A stretch of 64,000 nucleotides of DNA from Myxococcales bacterium. GTDB lineage: Bacteria > Myxococcota_A > Polyangia > Palsa-1104 > JAEUJZ01. The translations under genes and the position numbers were made by a program. Positions 27,270 to 36,212 of the stretch are shown here, piece by piece. Numbering within the stretch: the stretch's first letter is position 1; each line of letters starts with the position of its first letter. The stretch covers positions 312,136-376,135 of the forward strand of contig JAEUJZ010000049.1 in NCBI GenBank assembly GCA_016794505.1, read 5' to 3'. Under the pieces are notes generated by a model. It ran no database searches. It was not told the DNA's origin and was given only the letters and a program-made list of their open reading frames with translations.

Positions 27270-27364
27270 TTACTGAGGCTGCGTGCGTTTCCGGGAAAAA
27301 TTCCCGCGCGTTTCTCGACGGGGCATTGGTCCCCCGCCGACGACAGGCCTGGGCACGGCAGTCA
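27270..27364. other. Intergenic segment in the accessory island
   Basis: This stretch runs from the end of the IS3 remnant to the stop of the lipoprotein gene. It includes a small inverted repeat, CGGGAAAAATTCCCG, near 27291. No gene is supported. Confidence 0.4.
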
Positions 27365-28207
27365 CTATTTGCTTCTACTTGGAACGTCCCTGCGTTTTTT
27401 ATCCTGGTTATTCTGTTCAATCTTTATTGCTGCAGATTTTGCTATCTCGTTAATCTGAGTTGGGCCATGAATTTCAATAACTTGATTTTCAATGATTCTA
27501 AACGGCTCTTTTCTCTTAAATTGTCCATAATACGAAGCCACTGCTACTTTGGCCTGAATAGCGTCAATATTGTGCCGTGCCGCCAGTTTGAACCGCTGCA
27601 CCAATTGGGCCGCTACATCGCCGATCGGCCGTCTCTGCCTGTAATAGAGACCGACGCCAAACCAATCATCGGTGTTGGTGACTGTCTCATGGACCAGATT
27701 GCCACCGGGCTCGTACAGTTGGAACACTGCCTCGCCATTGATGTTGACGATCCAATACGGCACTCCATATAGCGCCGGAAGCAAGAAGAACACTCCGGTC
27801 AACACATGTAACAGGGTAGACGAGGACGAGACCGACATCGTCATTTGTGGAAATTCAACATCTAACAGATAGGCCTTTTCGCCCTGGTGGGGGGCACGAA
27901 AAAGCCCTGACAGCCTTAAGTCGGCACTAATGGATGTAGCCAGCTCAACTTCGACCCGCTTCAGTTCACCTTCGCTGAGTGGATTTAGGCTGGCGCGGCT
28001 GGTTAGGGTACCCGGCGTGCCGATGGCCGCGCTGATGATCCCGACGGAACGGAGCACGATGGGAATCTTGGTGCCCACCGCAAGATGAGAGCGAACCGGC
28101 TGGTAGCTGCCCGAGCGAGAAGGCAGATGAGCTGCACAGGAACAGCACATCCCAATCGCCGAAACAAGAACAAATATCCTAATTGTTATTTTGTATGATG
28201 GTGACAT
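27365..28207 (-). CDS. Putative lipoprotein, AT-richer than neighbours
   Basis: This 280-residue protein has a signal peptide with several Cys near residues 21-24 (SAIGMCCSCAAH), so it is probably a lipoprotein. It contains a hydrophobic central stretch (about 132-152, LLHVLTGVFFLLPALYG), then I-N-G-E-A-V-F-Q-L-Y and V-G-L-Y-Y-R-Q-R-R-P-I-G-D. The Lys/Asn-rich C-terminus and lower GC differ from surrounding genes and suggest recent transfer. The ATG at 28207 overlaps the end of the upstream gene by 29 bases, so the two probably work together. No family was recognised. Confidence 0.75.
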   Translation of the reverse strand: MSPSYKITIRIFVLVSAIGMCCSCAAHLPSRSGSYQPVRSHLAVGTKIPIVLRSVGIISAAIGTPGTLTSRASLNPLSEGELKRVEVELATSISADLRLSGLFRAPHQGEKAYLLDVEFPQMTMSVSSSSTLLHVLTGVFFLLPALYGVPYWIVNINGEAVFQLYEPGGNLVHETVTNTDDWFGVGLYYRQRRPIGDVAAQLVQRFKLAARHNIDAIQAKVAVASYYGQFKRKEPFRIIENQVIEIHGPTQINEIAKSAAIKIEQNNQDKKRRDVPSRSK

Positions 28208-28802
28208 TTCCGTGATTGCCCTGTACGCGATTAATCTGAACCGGCCCCGGACGGGCAGCCGGCGAAGCGGGTTGGGCAGCCCTTGGCTTAGAAGCGGCTG
28301 GCTTTGTAACGGACTGCTTCGTATCCGCTGGCTTCGTATCCGCTGGCCCAGGCGCCGCCGGGCCTAAAGAAGCAGCATGGCTACTCGGCGAGACCGTTGG
28401 AGCCGCTGCTGCTACCGGGGCAGGTAGCGTTTCTAGCTGATTCCCGCCGCCTTCTCGTGGCAGCCGCTCACTTGAAGGATTATTACGAGAATATATATAT
28501 TTATATAAAATTGCACTCGTTCCCAGAATGGCAATCAATCCGACTATGATTAGCGTTTTCACCCGCGATGAGGTTCCCGGTTCGACGTTCACTCTTTGCA
28601 ATTTCTGGCTAATCAGCGTCGGCGAAATCATTTGCAGGAGCAAATTCTCTTTTTGAACTCGACTCAGACCGCTGCTAAGCCGATTTGCGACGGCTGGAAA
28701 ATAGTCGATGCAAAATGCATCAAAATCTTCGTCGGTCAAAAGCTCCGACCGCAACATTCTGCGTACGTTCTCTCGAGGAGGGGCATCCCTGAGCTGAGCC
28801 AT
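28179..28802 (-). CDS. Single-helix membrane protein with putative effector-associated (Death-like) domain
   Basis: This 207-residue protein starts at ATG 28802, where GGGAG lies 8 bases upstream; the longer open frame would run into the hsdR remnant. Residues of about 10-65 carry R-R-M-L-R-S-E-L-L-T-D-E-D-F-D-A-F-C-I-D-Y-F-P, then V-Q-K-E-N-L-L-L-Q. I recall this pattern from effector-associated/bacterial Death-like domains of myxobacterial conflict proteins. One membrane helix follows (about 82-100), then Pro/Thr/Lys-rich repeats (ADTKPADTK) and an N-V-T-I-I-Q-N-N-N end. No catalytic domain is present. It overlaps the downstream lipoprotein gene by 29 bases. Confidence 0.7.
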   Translation of the reverse strand: MAQLRDAPPRENVRRMLRSELLTDEDFDAFCIDYFPAVANRLSSGLSRVQKENLLLQMISPTLISQKLQRVNVEPGTSSRVKTLIIVGLIAILGTSAILYKYIYSRNNPSSERLPREGGGNQLETLPAPVAAAAPTVSPSSHAASLGPAAPGPADTKPADTKQSVTKPAASKPRAAQPASPAARPGPVQINRVQGNHGNVTIIQNNN

Positions 28803-28902
28803 GAGCATTGCTCCCATCGCTACGCGAAAAGACAGGCGGATGCGTACACCGGACTTCTTCGCAGGGTCAAGCGTATCGCTGCCGTCGAGCTGAGCTTCTC
28901 TG

Positions 28903-29658
28903 TTGGCCAGCGATGCCGCCATCGCCGTGCGCGATGACGTCGCCTATTTCCAGGCCATCAAGGCGGCGCTCGCCAAGCCAGCGGGGGAACGCCAGTCGCC
29001 CGAGGCGCTGGATGCCGCGGTGCGCCAGCTTGTGTCCAAGGCAATCACGGCCAGCGACGGCGTCATCGACATCTTCACCGCCGCGGGCCTGAAGAAACCG
29101 GACATCTCGATTCTGTCGGACCAGTTCTTGGCCGAGGTGCGCGGGCTGAAGCACAAGAACGTGGCGTCGGAGCTTCTGGCCAAGCTGCTGAAGGACGAGA
29201 TCAAGACCCGCTCTGCTCGCAATCTGGTCCAGGGTCGCGCTTTCTCTGAAATGCTGAAGAAGACGCTTTCCGCCTACCACAACCGCGCCATCGCCACGCA
29301 TGAGGTCATCGAGGAGCTAATCAAGCTCGCCAAAGAGCTGGAAGCCGCCGAGGCGCGCGGCGAAGAGCTGGGCCTAAACGACGACGAGATCGCGTTCTAT
29401 GACGCCCTCGCCGAAAACGAAAGCGCCGTCCGGACGATGGGCAACGCCGAGCTACGGGTCATCGCCGCCGAGCTGGTCTCTGCCGTCCGCAAGAGCGTCA
29501 CCATCGACTGGGTCGTCCGCGATGGCGCCCGCGCCAAGATCAAAGTCCTGGTGAAGCGCATCCTGAAAAAGCACGGCTACCCACCCGACCTGCAGGAAGA
29601 AGCCACCAAGACCGTCCTCGCCCAAGCCGAGCTTTTGTGCGCGGAATGGGCGATCTGA
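28903..29658 (+). pseudogene. hsdR: Type I restriction enzyme R subunit, 5'-truncated remnant
   Basis: This 251-residue open frame matches the C-terminal third of type I restriction HsdR proteins (the DUF3387 region). It has [41 protein letters not shown] and [11 protein letters not shown]. The N-terminal nuclease and helicase domains are missing: homology starts at about 28905 and a stop codon sits in frame at 28891. No hsdM or hsdS is near. It is therefore a remnant of a lost restriction system, joined to foreign sequence at about 28900. Confidence 0.9.
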
Positions 29659-30153
29659 AGGACGCTCGCGCTTTGCCGCAGCAGACCTGCTGAGGGCGGT
29701 TATGCTGCGGGACGATGAGCGCTTGGGAGCCTGAGTGGAGCGAAGACAAGCGCGTGAACTCGGGACGCGAGGCGCTCAACCATGGGGGGCGGAGTTCGCG
29801 ACTCTGGACACCCAGGGCCGCGAGGGTTTGAGCAAGCAGGCTGCGCCAAGGCGAGGCGAGCCAGAATAGCGGGCGCGGACGCTGAGGCTTCCCCTCGGCA
29901 TGGCGAGCCGCTCCGCTTAGCCGATGGCCAAACCCCAGGCGTGTGGCAAAGCGGCGCGCACCGAGTTCCCGCCTGTTCTGCCCGGACCAGGAACTCATTC
30001 CGCAAGCTCTCGATGGGGGGAGCGTCCGTCGGGACGTGAGCACCGACGACGCAACGACTTGGCCCCGCAGCGACTTCTGCAACGCGCTGATAGCCGCCGC
30101 AACGCCCGCAGGCAGACGCGAGCGCGAGCCGTGCTTTGTGCCATGCTCTGCCC
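29659..30153. other. Intergenic stretch with no recognised gene
   Basis: Nearly 500 bases lie between the hsdR remnant and the racemase-like gene. Short open frames exist on both strands but none has a known domain or a convincing ribosome-binding site. Part may be decayed accessory DNA and the last 150 bases probably hold the promoter of the next gene. No clear promoter boxes were identified. Confidence 0.5.
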
Positions 30154-31509
30154 ATGGCGATTCGCAAACGTCGACTCTTGCTCGCGGGCTTGGTGCTGGC
30201 TGGCTTGGCGGTGCCTGTCTTGCGCCCTTCCGTCGAGGCGGTGCAGCCCGATCCCTACTTTGACCGGCTGGCGGCGGCGCTGCGGAACTCTGCGGTGCAG
30301 CGGCCGGTGGCCTTGCTCGATCTCGACCGCGTCGACGCCAACCTGGCGCAGATTCGCGCCGTGCTGGGCCGCGATGCGCAGTACCGCGCCACGACCAAGT
30401 CGCTGCCGTCGTATGAGCTACTGCGCCACGTGCTGTCGGCGATGGGCAGCAATCGGGTGATGGAGTTCCACGCGCCGTACCTGCGCCCGTTGATCGAACA
30501 CTGGGTCCAGATCGATCCCAGCGCCTCGCAGCCGGGCCCGACGCAGCTTGACATCTTGCTGGGCAAGCCACTGCCGACAGGCGAGGTCGACGCGTTCTAT
30601 GCCAACCCACCGCCCGCCGACAAGCTGGCCGCGACCCGCATCCGCTGGCTGGTCGATCACGAGTCGCGACTTGCCGAGTACCTCGCGATTGCCCAGAGCC
30701 GGGGGCAGCGGCTCGACATCGTCATCGAGCTAGACGTGGGACTGCACCGCGGCGGTGTTCCCCATCACGACGCGCTGCGCCGCATGATGGCCACGCTGGC
30801 CGCGCATCCAACCCAGCTTCGCTTCGCCGGCCTCATGGGGTACGAGGGCCATGTGCCGTATGCGCCGCCGCTCTTGCAGTCGTCGAGCGCGGCGCAGGCG
30901 CAGGCCTTTGTCGATGCGCAGAAGCAACTCGCTGCCTATCGCGATGTCCTGAAAAAAGAATTTGCGACGCTGATTCACGACGAGCCGCTGATCAACTCGG
31001 GCGGTAGCAAGACCTTTCCGCGCTATCGACAGAACGGGACGTGGCAGAGCCCAGCCAACGAGCTAGCCATCGGCTCGGCGGTGGTGAAGCCTGCCGACTT
31101 TGACAGTGAGCTCTTGTCGGCGCTGCAGCCGGCGCTATTTATCGTCGAGCCGGTGCTCAAGCGCCTGTCGCCCGGCCCCTTGCCGCACGCCGAGTCGATC
31201 GGTGCGCTGTGGGCGTGGTGGAACCGCAACCGCCGCGACGCGCTGTTTGTCTATGGCGGGGGCTGGGATGTAAAGCCGGTCTATCCTCGCGGCCTGTTTT
31301 CCCATCCCCTTTACAACACGCGGCCCGTCGACACGCGCATCCCCAATCAGACGCTGCTCAACGTCGCGGCCAGCCATCCGATACAGCCGGGCGACTTTGT
31401 GTTTTATCGACCGCAGCAGGGCGATGTCATCGTGCAGTTCGACGAAGTCCTGCTTGTGCGCGACGGAAAACTGGTGGGTACGTTCCGGCCTTTGCCGCGG
31501 CGGCTGTAG
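30154..31509 (+). CDS. Exported PLP-dependent amino acid racemase/D-threonine-aldolase-like protein
   Basis: This 451-residue protein has an N-terminal hydrophobic signal (LLLAGLVLAGLAVPVL). The next region is an alanine-racemase-type N-terminal barrel: P-V-A-L-L-D-L-D-R-V-D-A-N, the T-T-K-S-L-P lysine expected to carry PLP, I-E-L-D-V-G-L-H-R-G-G-V and F-A-G-L-M-G-Y-E-G-H. The C-terminal half ends in D-F-V-F-Y-R-P-Q-Q-G-D-V-I, as in D-serine dehydratase/D-threonine aldolase-like enzymes. Export or membrane anchoring is unusual for this family. ATG 30154 was chosen; a TTG six codons upstream is an alternative. Confidence 0.85.
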   Translation: MAIRKRRLLLAGLVLAGLAVPVLRPSVEAVQPDPYFDRLAAALRNSAVQRPVALLDLDRVDANLAQIRAVLGRDAQYRATTKSLPSYELLRHVLSAMGSNRVMEFHAPYLRPLIEHWVQIDPSASQPGPTQLDILLGKPLPTGEVDAFYANPPPADKLAATRIRWLVDHESRLAEYLAIAQSRGQRLDIVIELDVGLHRGGVPHHDALRRMMATLAAHPTQLRFAGLMGYEGHVPYAPPLLQSSSAAQAQAFVDAQKQLAAYRDVLKKEFATLIHDEPLINSGGSKTFPRYRQNGTWQSPANELAIGSAVVKPADFDSELLSALQPALFIVEPVLKRLSPGPLPHAESIGALWAWWNRNRRDALFVYGGGWDVKPVYPRGLFSHPLYNTRPVDTRIPNQTLLNVAASHPIQPGDFVFYRPQQGDVIVQFDEVLLVRDGKLVGTFRPLPRRL

Positions 31510-31614
31510 CAGAAACGGTCGCTGTGCCGTCGGCGTGCGCGGTGATTTCTTCGCCGGATGCGCGCGACCCCGTGCGATACTAGGGCCGCGATTTTCTCGT
31601 CGGAAACCACGCGG

Positions 31615-33018
31615 ATGGACAAGCAATCCACCACACAGCGGGACTCGATCGACGAACGAGCGGGGCGCAGCGAGGATCTCGAATCGACACGCGGACCGAC
31701 GCCGGGGCTGGTGCTGCTGTTTACGGCGGGGCAGGCCACTTGCTTGGTCATGCCGCTGCCAGCGACGGGGCTTGAGCTTGGGCGGGGCCTGCTGCCCGAC
31801 GGGCTGCCGGCGGATCCTAAGATGTCGCGTCGACACGCCTGCGTGCGCTTCGATGGCGAGCGCTTCGCCATCGAGGATCACGGCAGTCAGAATGGTACAT
31901 TCGTCGACGGGCAGCGCGTTGCCGGCAAGCTGAGCAGCGCCACGGCGAGTGTGCTGCGCACGGGCGACAGCGTGTTTTTGCTGTCGGGTGACACGCGGCC
32001 TTATCGTCGCTGGGGAGTAGTGTGCCGCGGCGCCACGGTGATGGGACCGGCGCTGCAAGAGACGATGGGCCAAGCCACCCGCGCCGCGCAGCACGGCCGC
32101 ACGCTGCACATTACCGGCGAGAGCGGCAGCGGCAAAGAAGGCATCGCCCGCACCTTCCATGCTGGCAGCAGCAGCCGCAGCGGTCCGTTCGTGGCGATCA
32201 ACTGCGCGACGATCACCGCGGGCTTGGCCGAGCGCTTGCTGTTCGGAGCACGTCGCGGCACGTACTCGGGCGCGGTCAATGACAGCGAAGGCCTGATCCA
32301 GTCCGCCGACTCGGGCACGCTGTTTCTCGACGAGATCGCCGAGCTGGATCCGGCCGTGCAAGCCAAGCTGCTGCGGGTGCTAGAGACGCGCGAGGTGCTG
32401 CCGCTGGGAGCACTGCGGCCTCGGCCGGTGGACCTGCAGCTCTGTTCCGCTTCGCATCGCAACCTGCGGGCCGAAGTCAGCAGCGGTCGCTTTCGCGAAG
32501 ACCTGTACTTTCGTCTCAGCCGCCCTGCCGTCGAAGTGCCTCCGCTGCGCAAGCGCTTGGAGGAGATCCCGTTCCACATCGACCGGGCTCTGCGCGGCGT
32601 GGACGCGTCGCTTTCAGCGCATAGCTCCCTGATCGAAGCCTGCCTTTTGCGGCACTGGCCGGGAAATGTGCGCGAGCTTTTGGCTGAGGCGCGCGGAGCG
32701 GCGCAGAGCGCGCTTGGACAGTCGAGCAACAAGGTCGATGCGCAGCACCTGTCGGCTGAAGCCGGTCAGGCGATCGAGCGCGCGTTCGATGCCTCACCGG
32801 CCTGCGTTGTGGCCATGCACTCACCCATCGGGCGTGCGGGAAATCGGACGCCTCCCGAGCGTGCGCAGATCGAGGCCGCGCTTGCGCAGGCCCAGGGAAA
32901 CATCAGCGCCGCAGCGCGCCTGCTGGGGCTGCATCGAACGCAACTCAAGCGGCTTTTGGACAAGCACGGCCTGTCTGGCGGTCGCACGGATCCTTCGCTG
33001 GACGGGGATGACGAGTAA
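31615..33018 (+). CDS. FHA-domain sigma-54-type AAA+ transcription activator with Fis-like HTH
   Basis: This 467-residue regulator has an N-terminal FHA domain (about 45-120) that binds phosphothreonine (G-R-G-L-L-P, M-S-R-R-H-A, S-Q-N-G-T-F-V). The AAA+ domain (about 145-360) has Walker A G-E-S-G-S-G-K-E, Walker B T-L-F-L-D-E-I and an R-finger region. The GAFTGA loop reads G-T-Y-S-G-A, a degenerate but common form in this group. A Fis-type HTH lies at the end (I-E-A-A-L-A-Q-A-Q-G-N-I-S-A-A-A-R-L-L-G). Such proteins read Ser/Thr-kinase signals and drive transcription with sigma-54. Confidence 0.93.
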   Translation: MDKQSTTQRDSIDERAGRSEDLESTRGPTPGLVLLFTAGQATCLVMPLPATGLELGRGLLPDGLPADPKMSRRHACVRFDGERFAIEDHGSQNGTFVDGQRVAGKLSSATASVLRTGDSVFLLSGDTRPYRRWGVVCRGATVMGPALQETMGQATRAAQHGRTLHITGESGSGKEGIARTFHAGSSSRSGPFVAINCATITAGLAERLLFGARRGTYSGAVNDSEGLIQSADSGTLFLDEIAELDPAVQAKLLRVLETREVLPLGALRPRPVDLQLCSASHRNLRAEVSSGRFREDLYFRLSRPAVEVPPLRKRLEEIPFHIDRALRGVDASLSAHSSLIEACLLRHWPGNVRELLAEARGAAQSALGQSSNKVDAQHLSAEAGQAIERAFDASPACVVAMHSPIGRAGNRTPPERAQIEAALAQAQGNISAAARLLGLHRTQLKRLLDKHGLSGGRTDPSLDGDDE

Positions 33019-33065
33019 GGGCGGGGCAACAAATCGGACGAAGCGGAGGGCGCAGGCAGGCCGTG

Positions 33066-34997
33066 CTAGCGCTTCTTTGTCGGCTGGTTGCGGCGGACCG
33101 CTGTGTCGGCGAGCAGCTTGCCCAAGTGGTTCGAAAGCGCGGGCAGCGTGCGCGGCTCTAGCGCAACATAAAACAAGGTACGACGCCCGGCTTCTCCGTC
33201 GAGCTTCAGCAGACCTTCGCCTGCGCGGCGCAGCGGTTCCAGGTCGTTTCCAAACGACGCATCTGCACGATACAGCAGCAGCAGATCGCGCAGGGCTTGG
33301 GCACTGCCGACGCCGCCCAAGTCGGTGAGAGCCGCCACGATTTCCTTCAGTGCCGGCGCGGGCGTATTCGGATCCAACAGGCGCTCGGCCAGGGCTGGAA
33401 CCGTCTCTTTGGCAGCGACGGCAGCAGCCACTTTGGCCAGGATGTCGATGCCGCGCGGCCGACGGTCATCGAGGAAGTCATAGCTTTGCTTGAGTGCGGC
33501 CAGCAGCAGGTCCGCGGTATCGGCATCCCGACGCGCAATGAGGACTTCGCCGGCTGCTTTGGCTAGCTGTGAGGGCAGACCCTCGGCGGTGACGATGCGC
33601 AGAAGCTCAGCGGCGGCGTCTTTGCCCGGCAGGCTGCCCAGGGTCTGCACCGCGAACAGCTTCACCGAGATGAAGCTTGAGTCCTTGTCAAAGATGATGC
33701 TGTGCAGAACATCGAGCACGGGCGGGAGGGCTTTGCTGTCGCCGCCGCGACTTGCAAGCTGAAGCGCGCTGCCGGCGGTGTCAAAGGTTGCCCCCAGCAC
33801 CTGCTGGCCTGGCTTTAGCTCCAGCCGGTCACTGAAGACGCGTGCGCCACTCTTGCGATCGAGCGCGCCAAGCTCGCCGTCCTGCGCGACGAACAGCACG
33901 GCATCGCGCGACAGATCCGACGACATGATGTTCTGTCGCGGATGGGAATAGGCCCAGCGCACGCGGCCGCCCGTGGTCTCGACATTAAAAAAGAAACGAT
34001 AGCTGTGTAGGACCGCTTTTCCGTCGGTAAAATCGGCGACTTTGCCAGCGCCTGGGTCTGCGGCGGCCGGCACATCCCACAGCAAGCGGTTGCGATCGAA
34101 GGCGCTGAACTGCGTCTGCTCGGGGCGATAGCCATCCCAGCTCAAAAAGACGCGCACGCGCTCTCCCAGCTTGGGCTCTAGATACGCGATCTTTTTCTTT
34201 TCGGCCTTCACGCTGGACTCGTCGAGCACGGCCATGCCCTTGTCGCCGACGCCATAGAAGAAACAGCCGGGGGCCGAGCGAACGAAGCCAATCTGCTCGT
34301 CTTTCTGGCGTATTCGCGACAGCTCTTTTCCCGAGCGACCGTCGAGAACCACCAGCTCTTGATAGCGGAAGGGCACGGCCACCATGCCGCCTGTTGCCGC
34401 GGGGGAGCCGACGGTGCCAGGGGCCGGGATGCGCCACAGTCGTGCGCCATTTTCGTCCAGAGCCGTGACAAAGCTGCGGTTGCCGGTCTCGCCCTTTTTG
34501 CTGTCGGCCTGCACGCGCGTGACGTAGTAGATGCGGCCTTCGTCCCCGGCAATGCCAGCCAGCGTTTCGCCTTCGGAAAGCGCCACGCGGGCCCGCGCCG
34601 CGCCCGAGCGAGCATCGCGCAAGACCAGATCTCCTGCGCCTTCGCGGTGCGCCAGCACGCTCTGCGTGACGACAAAGCGCGACCGCACATCCGACGGCGT
34701 CGCAAACACCAGGCGACCATCGGTCAGGTCGTAGCCATACAGCGTCTTTTCTGCGCTGCCGAGATCCTTGTCTCCTCGTCGCTCAGGACCGGCAAAGACA
34801 TAGGCCATGCCGTGCCCGCTGCTCGCCGCCTGTGGGCTTTGACGCAGGCGAGTCAGCACAGGCTGCAGGGTCTTTAGTTCGTTATCGAGCGTATGCACGG
34901 AAAAGGCGGGCTCGGCACAGGCCGAAAAGAACAGCGCGCCGGCCCCCAGCACGACGGCGATCGTTGAGGCCTTCGGTTCCCATTTCACAGGCGACAT
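33066..34997 (-). CDS. Exported beta-propeller protein with C-terminal HEAT repeats
   Basis: This protein of about 643 residues has a signal peptide and lipobox-like V-L-G-A-G-A-L-F-F-S-A-C-A. The N-terminal two-thirds are PQQ-like propeller blades (for example G-Y-D-L-T-D-G-R-L-V-F-A and V-V-L-D-G-R-S-G-K-E-L). The C-terminal third (about 420-640) is built of HEAT-like helical pairs, e.g. A-A-E-L-L-R-I-V. A scaffold or sensor outside the membrane is likely. ATG 34997 was chosen; a GTG codon lies directly before it. It follows the HEAT-repeat gene by about 90 bases. Confidence 0.82.
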   Translation of the reverse strand: MSPVKWEPKASTIAVVLGAGALFFSACAEPAFSVHTLDNELKTLQPVLTRLRQSPQAASSGHGMAYVFAGPERRGDKDLGSAEKTLYGYDLTDGRLVFATPSDVRSRFVVTQSVLAHREGAGDLVLRDARSGAARARVALSEGETLAGIAGDEGRIYYVTRVQADSKKGETGNRSFVTALDENGARLWRIPAPGTVGSPAATGGMVAVPFRYQELVVLDGRSGKELSRIRQKDEQIGFVRSAPGCFFYGVGDKGMAVLDESSVKAEKKKIAYLEPKLGERVRVFLSWDGYRPEQTQFSAFDRNRLLWDVPAAADPGAGKVADFTDGKAVLHSYRFFFNVETTGGRVRWAYSHPRQNIMSSDLSRDAVLFVAQDGELGALDRKSGARVFSDRLELKPGQQVLGATFDTAGSALQLASRGGDSKALPPVLDVLHSIIFDKDSSFISVKLFAVQTLGSLPGKDAAAELLRIVTAEGLPSQLAKAAGEVLIARRDADTADLLLAALKQSYDFLDDRRPRGIDILAKVAAAVAAKETVPALAERLLDPNTPAPALKEIVAALTDLGGVGSAQALRDLLLLYRADASFGNDLEPLRRAGEGLLKLDGEAGRRTLFYVALEPRTLPALSNHLGKLLADTAVRRNQPTKKR

Positions 34998-35090
34998 CAC
35001 GGTCCACTTCCCGGTCTGCTCACGCGGCGCATCGCTCGCGCGCAGCCTTTGCGATGGATTGATCTGCGGGGTGATTTTGACGGGCGGTCG

Positions 35091-36212
35091 CTACTTGGCG
35101 GTCCGCTGCTCGATGATCTTTTGTGCTTCGACACGCGACGGGCGAGGCGCATCCTTGCCGGCGTCTTTGCCAGCGTCTTTGGCGGCCTTGGCAGCGACTT
35201 TGCCCGCCGCTTGTCCGCCGCCGGGCGCGGTCTGCTTGACGTAGTCAGACAAGATATCCAGCGTCTGCGAGCCGGGCATCTTGCCGATGGTCTTTACGAC
35301 CTGGACGCGCACCTGCTCGGGCCCGAAGTCCGGGCGCTTGAGCAGCTCGCCCAGGGTTTCAAGGATCATGCGGTCGGGGACGTTGCCGATCATCTCAGAC
35401 AGCGCGCGGGCGGTGTCGGCGCCACCGACTTGACCGAGGGCCGCGGGCGCCGCCGGATCCTTGCGCAGAAGCAGCTTGATCAGCGCGGGCTCAGCGCTCT
35501 TTTCGTGGCGAGTTCCCAGGGCCTGGGCTGCCACCTGTCGAACCTCGGCGCTGGCATCCCCAAGTGCGCTGATCAGCTGCGGCACCACTTGCGAGGTCCC
35601 TGTTGTATCGGGCAGCATCGCAAGCGCGGTCACTGCGCGACGGCGAAGCTCGGCATTGCGGTGCCGCGCGTACAGCGACAAGACGGGCAGAAGCTGCGTG
35701 TCTGCAGCGGCGGGCTTTTGCGCGATCAAGGCATCGAGCGCCGCCATCGCCACATTGGGTGAAAGCCCCGTCGACAGCTCCGTCAACAAGGCGTCGGTGG
35801 CAGCCGGCGAGGTCATGGTGCCGAGTTTTTGCGCCGCTGCTACTGCTGCCCGCTCGTCGCTGGGGCCGCCTGTGCGGCGCAGATCGGCAAGCACGGGGGA
35901 AAGTGCGTCCGCCGCCGGGTCCGCCTTGTCGGTGCCTTTCTTCTCTTTGCCAAGGTCCTTGGCCGCGCCTTTTTCCGTCTTGGTCGTCGTCGCCGTGCTC
36001 TCACGACCTGCGCCTGCCTTCAGTGCTGCGGCCCCCTTGTTCCCGACGAGCTTGCTGCCTGCTTCGCCCCGTGCGCTCGGCTCGATCGTCTCTTCGGCGT
36101 GGGCGATGCGAACGCCGAATCCATCGGTGCAGAGCCCGCCCCCGCCTAGGCCCAGCAGCACTGCGCCCACCACCCCCCAGCCAGCCGCTCGTCTTGTCTG
36201 CATGATCCTCAC
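35091..36212 (-). CDS. Exported HEAT-repeat protein
   Basis: This 373-residue protein has a signal-like N-terminus (AAGWGVVGAVLLGLGGGG). A Lys/Ala-rich linker follows, then HEAT/PBS-lyase-like helical repeats from about 105 to 330 (LPVLSLYARHRNAELRRRAV; LISALGDASAEVRQVAAQ; ALGTRHEKSAEPALIKLLLR). The C-terminus is Lys/Ala-rich. GTG 36212 overlaps the upstream stop as GTGA; ATG 36203 is an alternative start. It sits between the small secreted protein gene and the propeller/HEAT gene, with which it probably forms one transcript. Confidence 0.82.
   Translation of the reverse strand: MRIMQTRRAAGWGVVGAVLLGLGGGGLCTDGFGVRIAHAEETIEPSARGEAGSKLVGNKGAAALKAGAGRESTATTTKTEKGAAKDLGKEKKGTDKADPAADALSPVLADLRRTGGPSDERAAVAAAQKLGTMTSPAATDALLTELSTGLSPNVAMAALDALIAQKPAAADTQLLPVLSLYARHRNAELRRRAVTALAMLPDTTGTSQVVPQLISALGDASAEVRQVAAQALGTRHEKSAEPALIKLLLRKDPAAPAALGQVGGADTARALSEMIGNVPDRMILETLGELLKRPDFGPEQVRVQVVKTIGKMPGSQTLDILSDYVKQTAPGGGQAAGKVAAKAAKDAGKDAGKDAPRPSRVEAQKIIEQRTAK

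Noticed and set aside
29715..29831. Short 38-codon open frame after the hsdR remnant
   Set aside because: It has no convincing ribosome-binding site and no known domain, and its composition is unlike typical coding DNA here.
29540..30610. Open frame of 356 codons on the minus strand
   Set aside because: It covers the hsdR remnant and the racemase gene on the opposite strand, is Arg/Pro/Ala-rich, and has no known domain.
31135..32361. Open frame of 408 codons on the minus strand
   Set aside because: It lies antisense to the racemase and the FHA regulator, both of which carry strong motifs.
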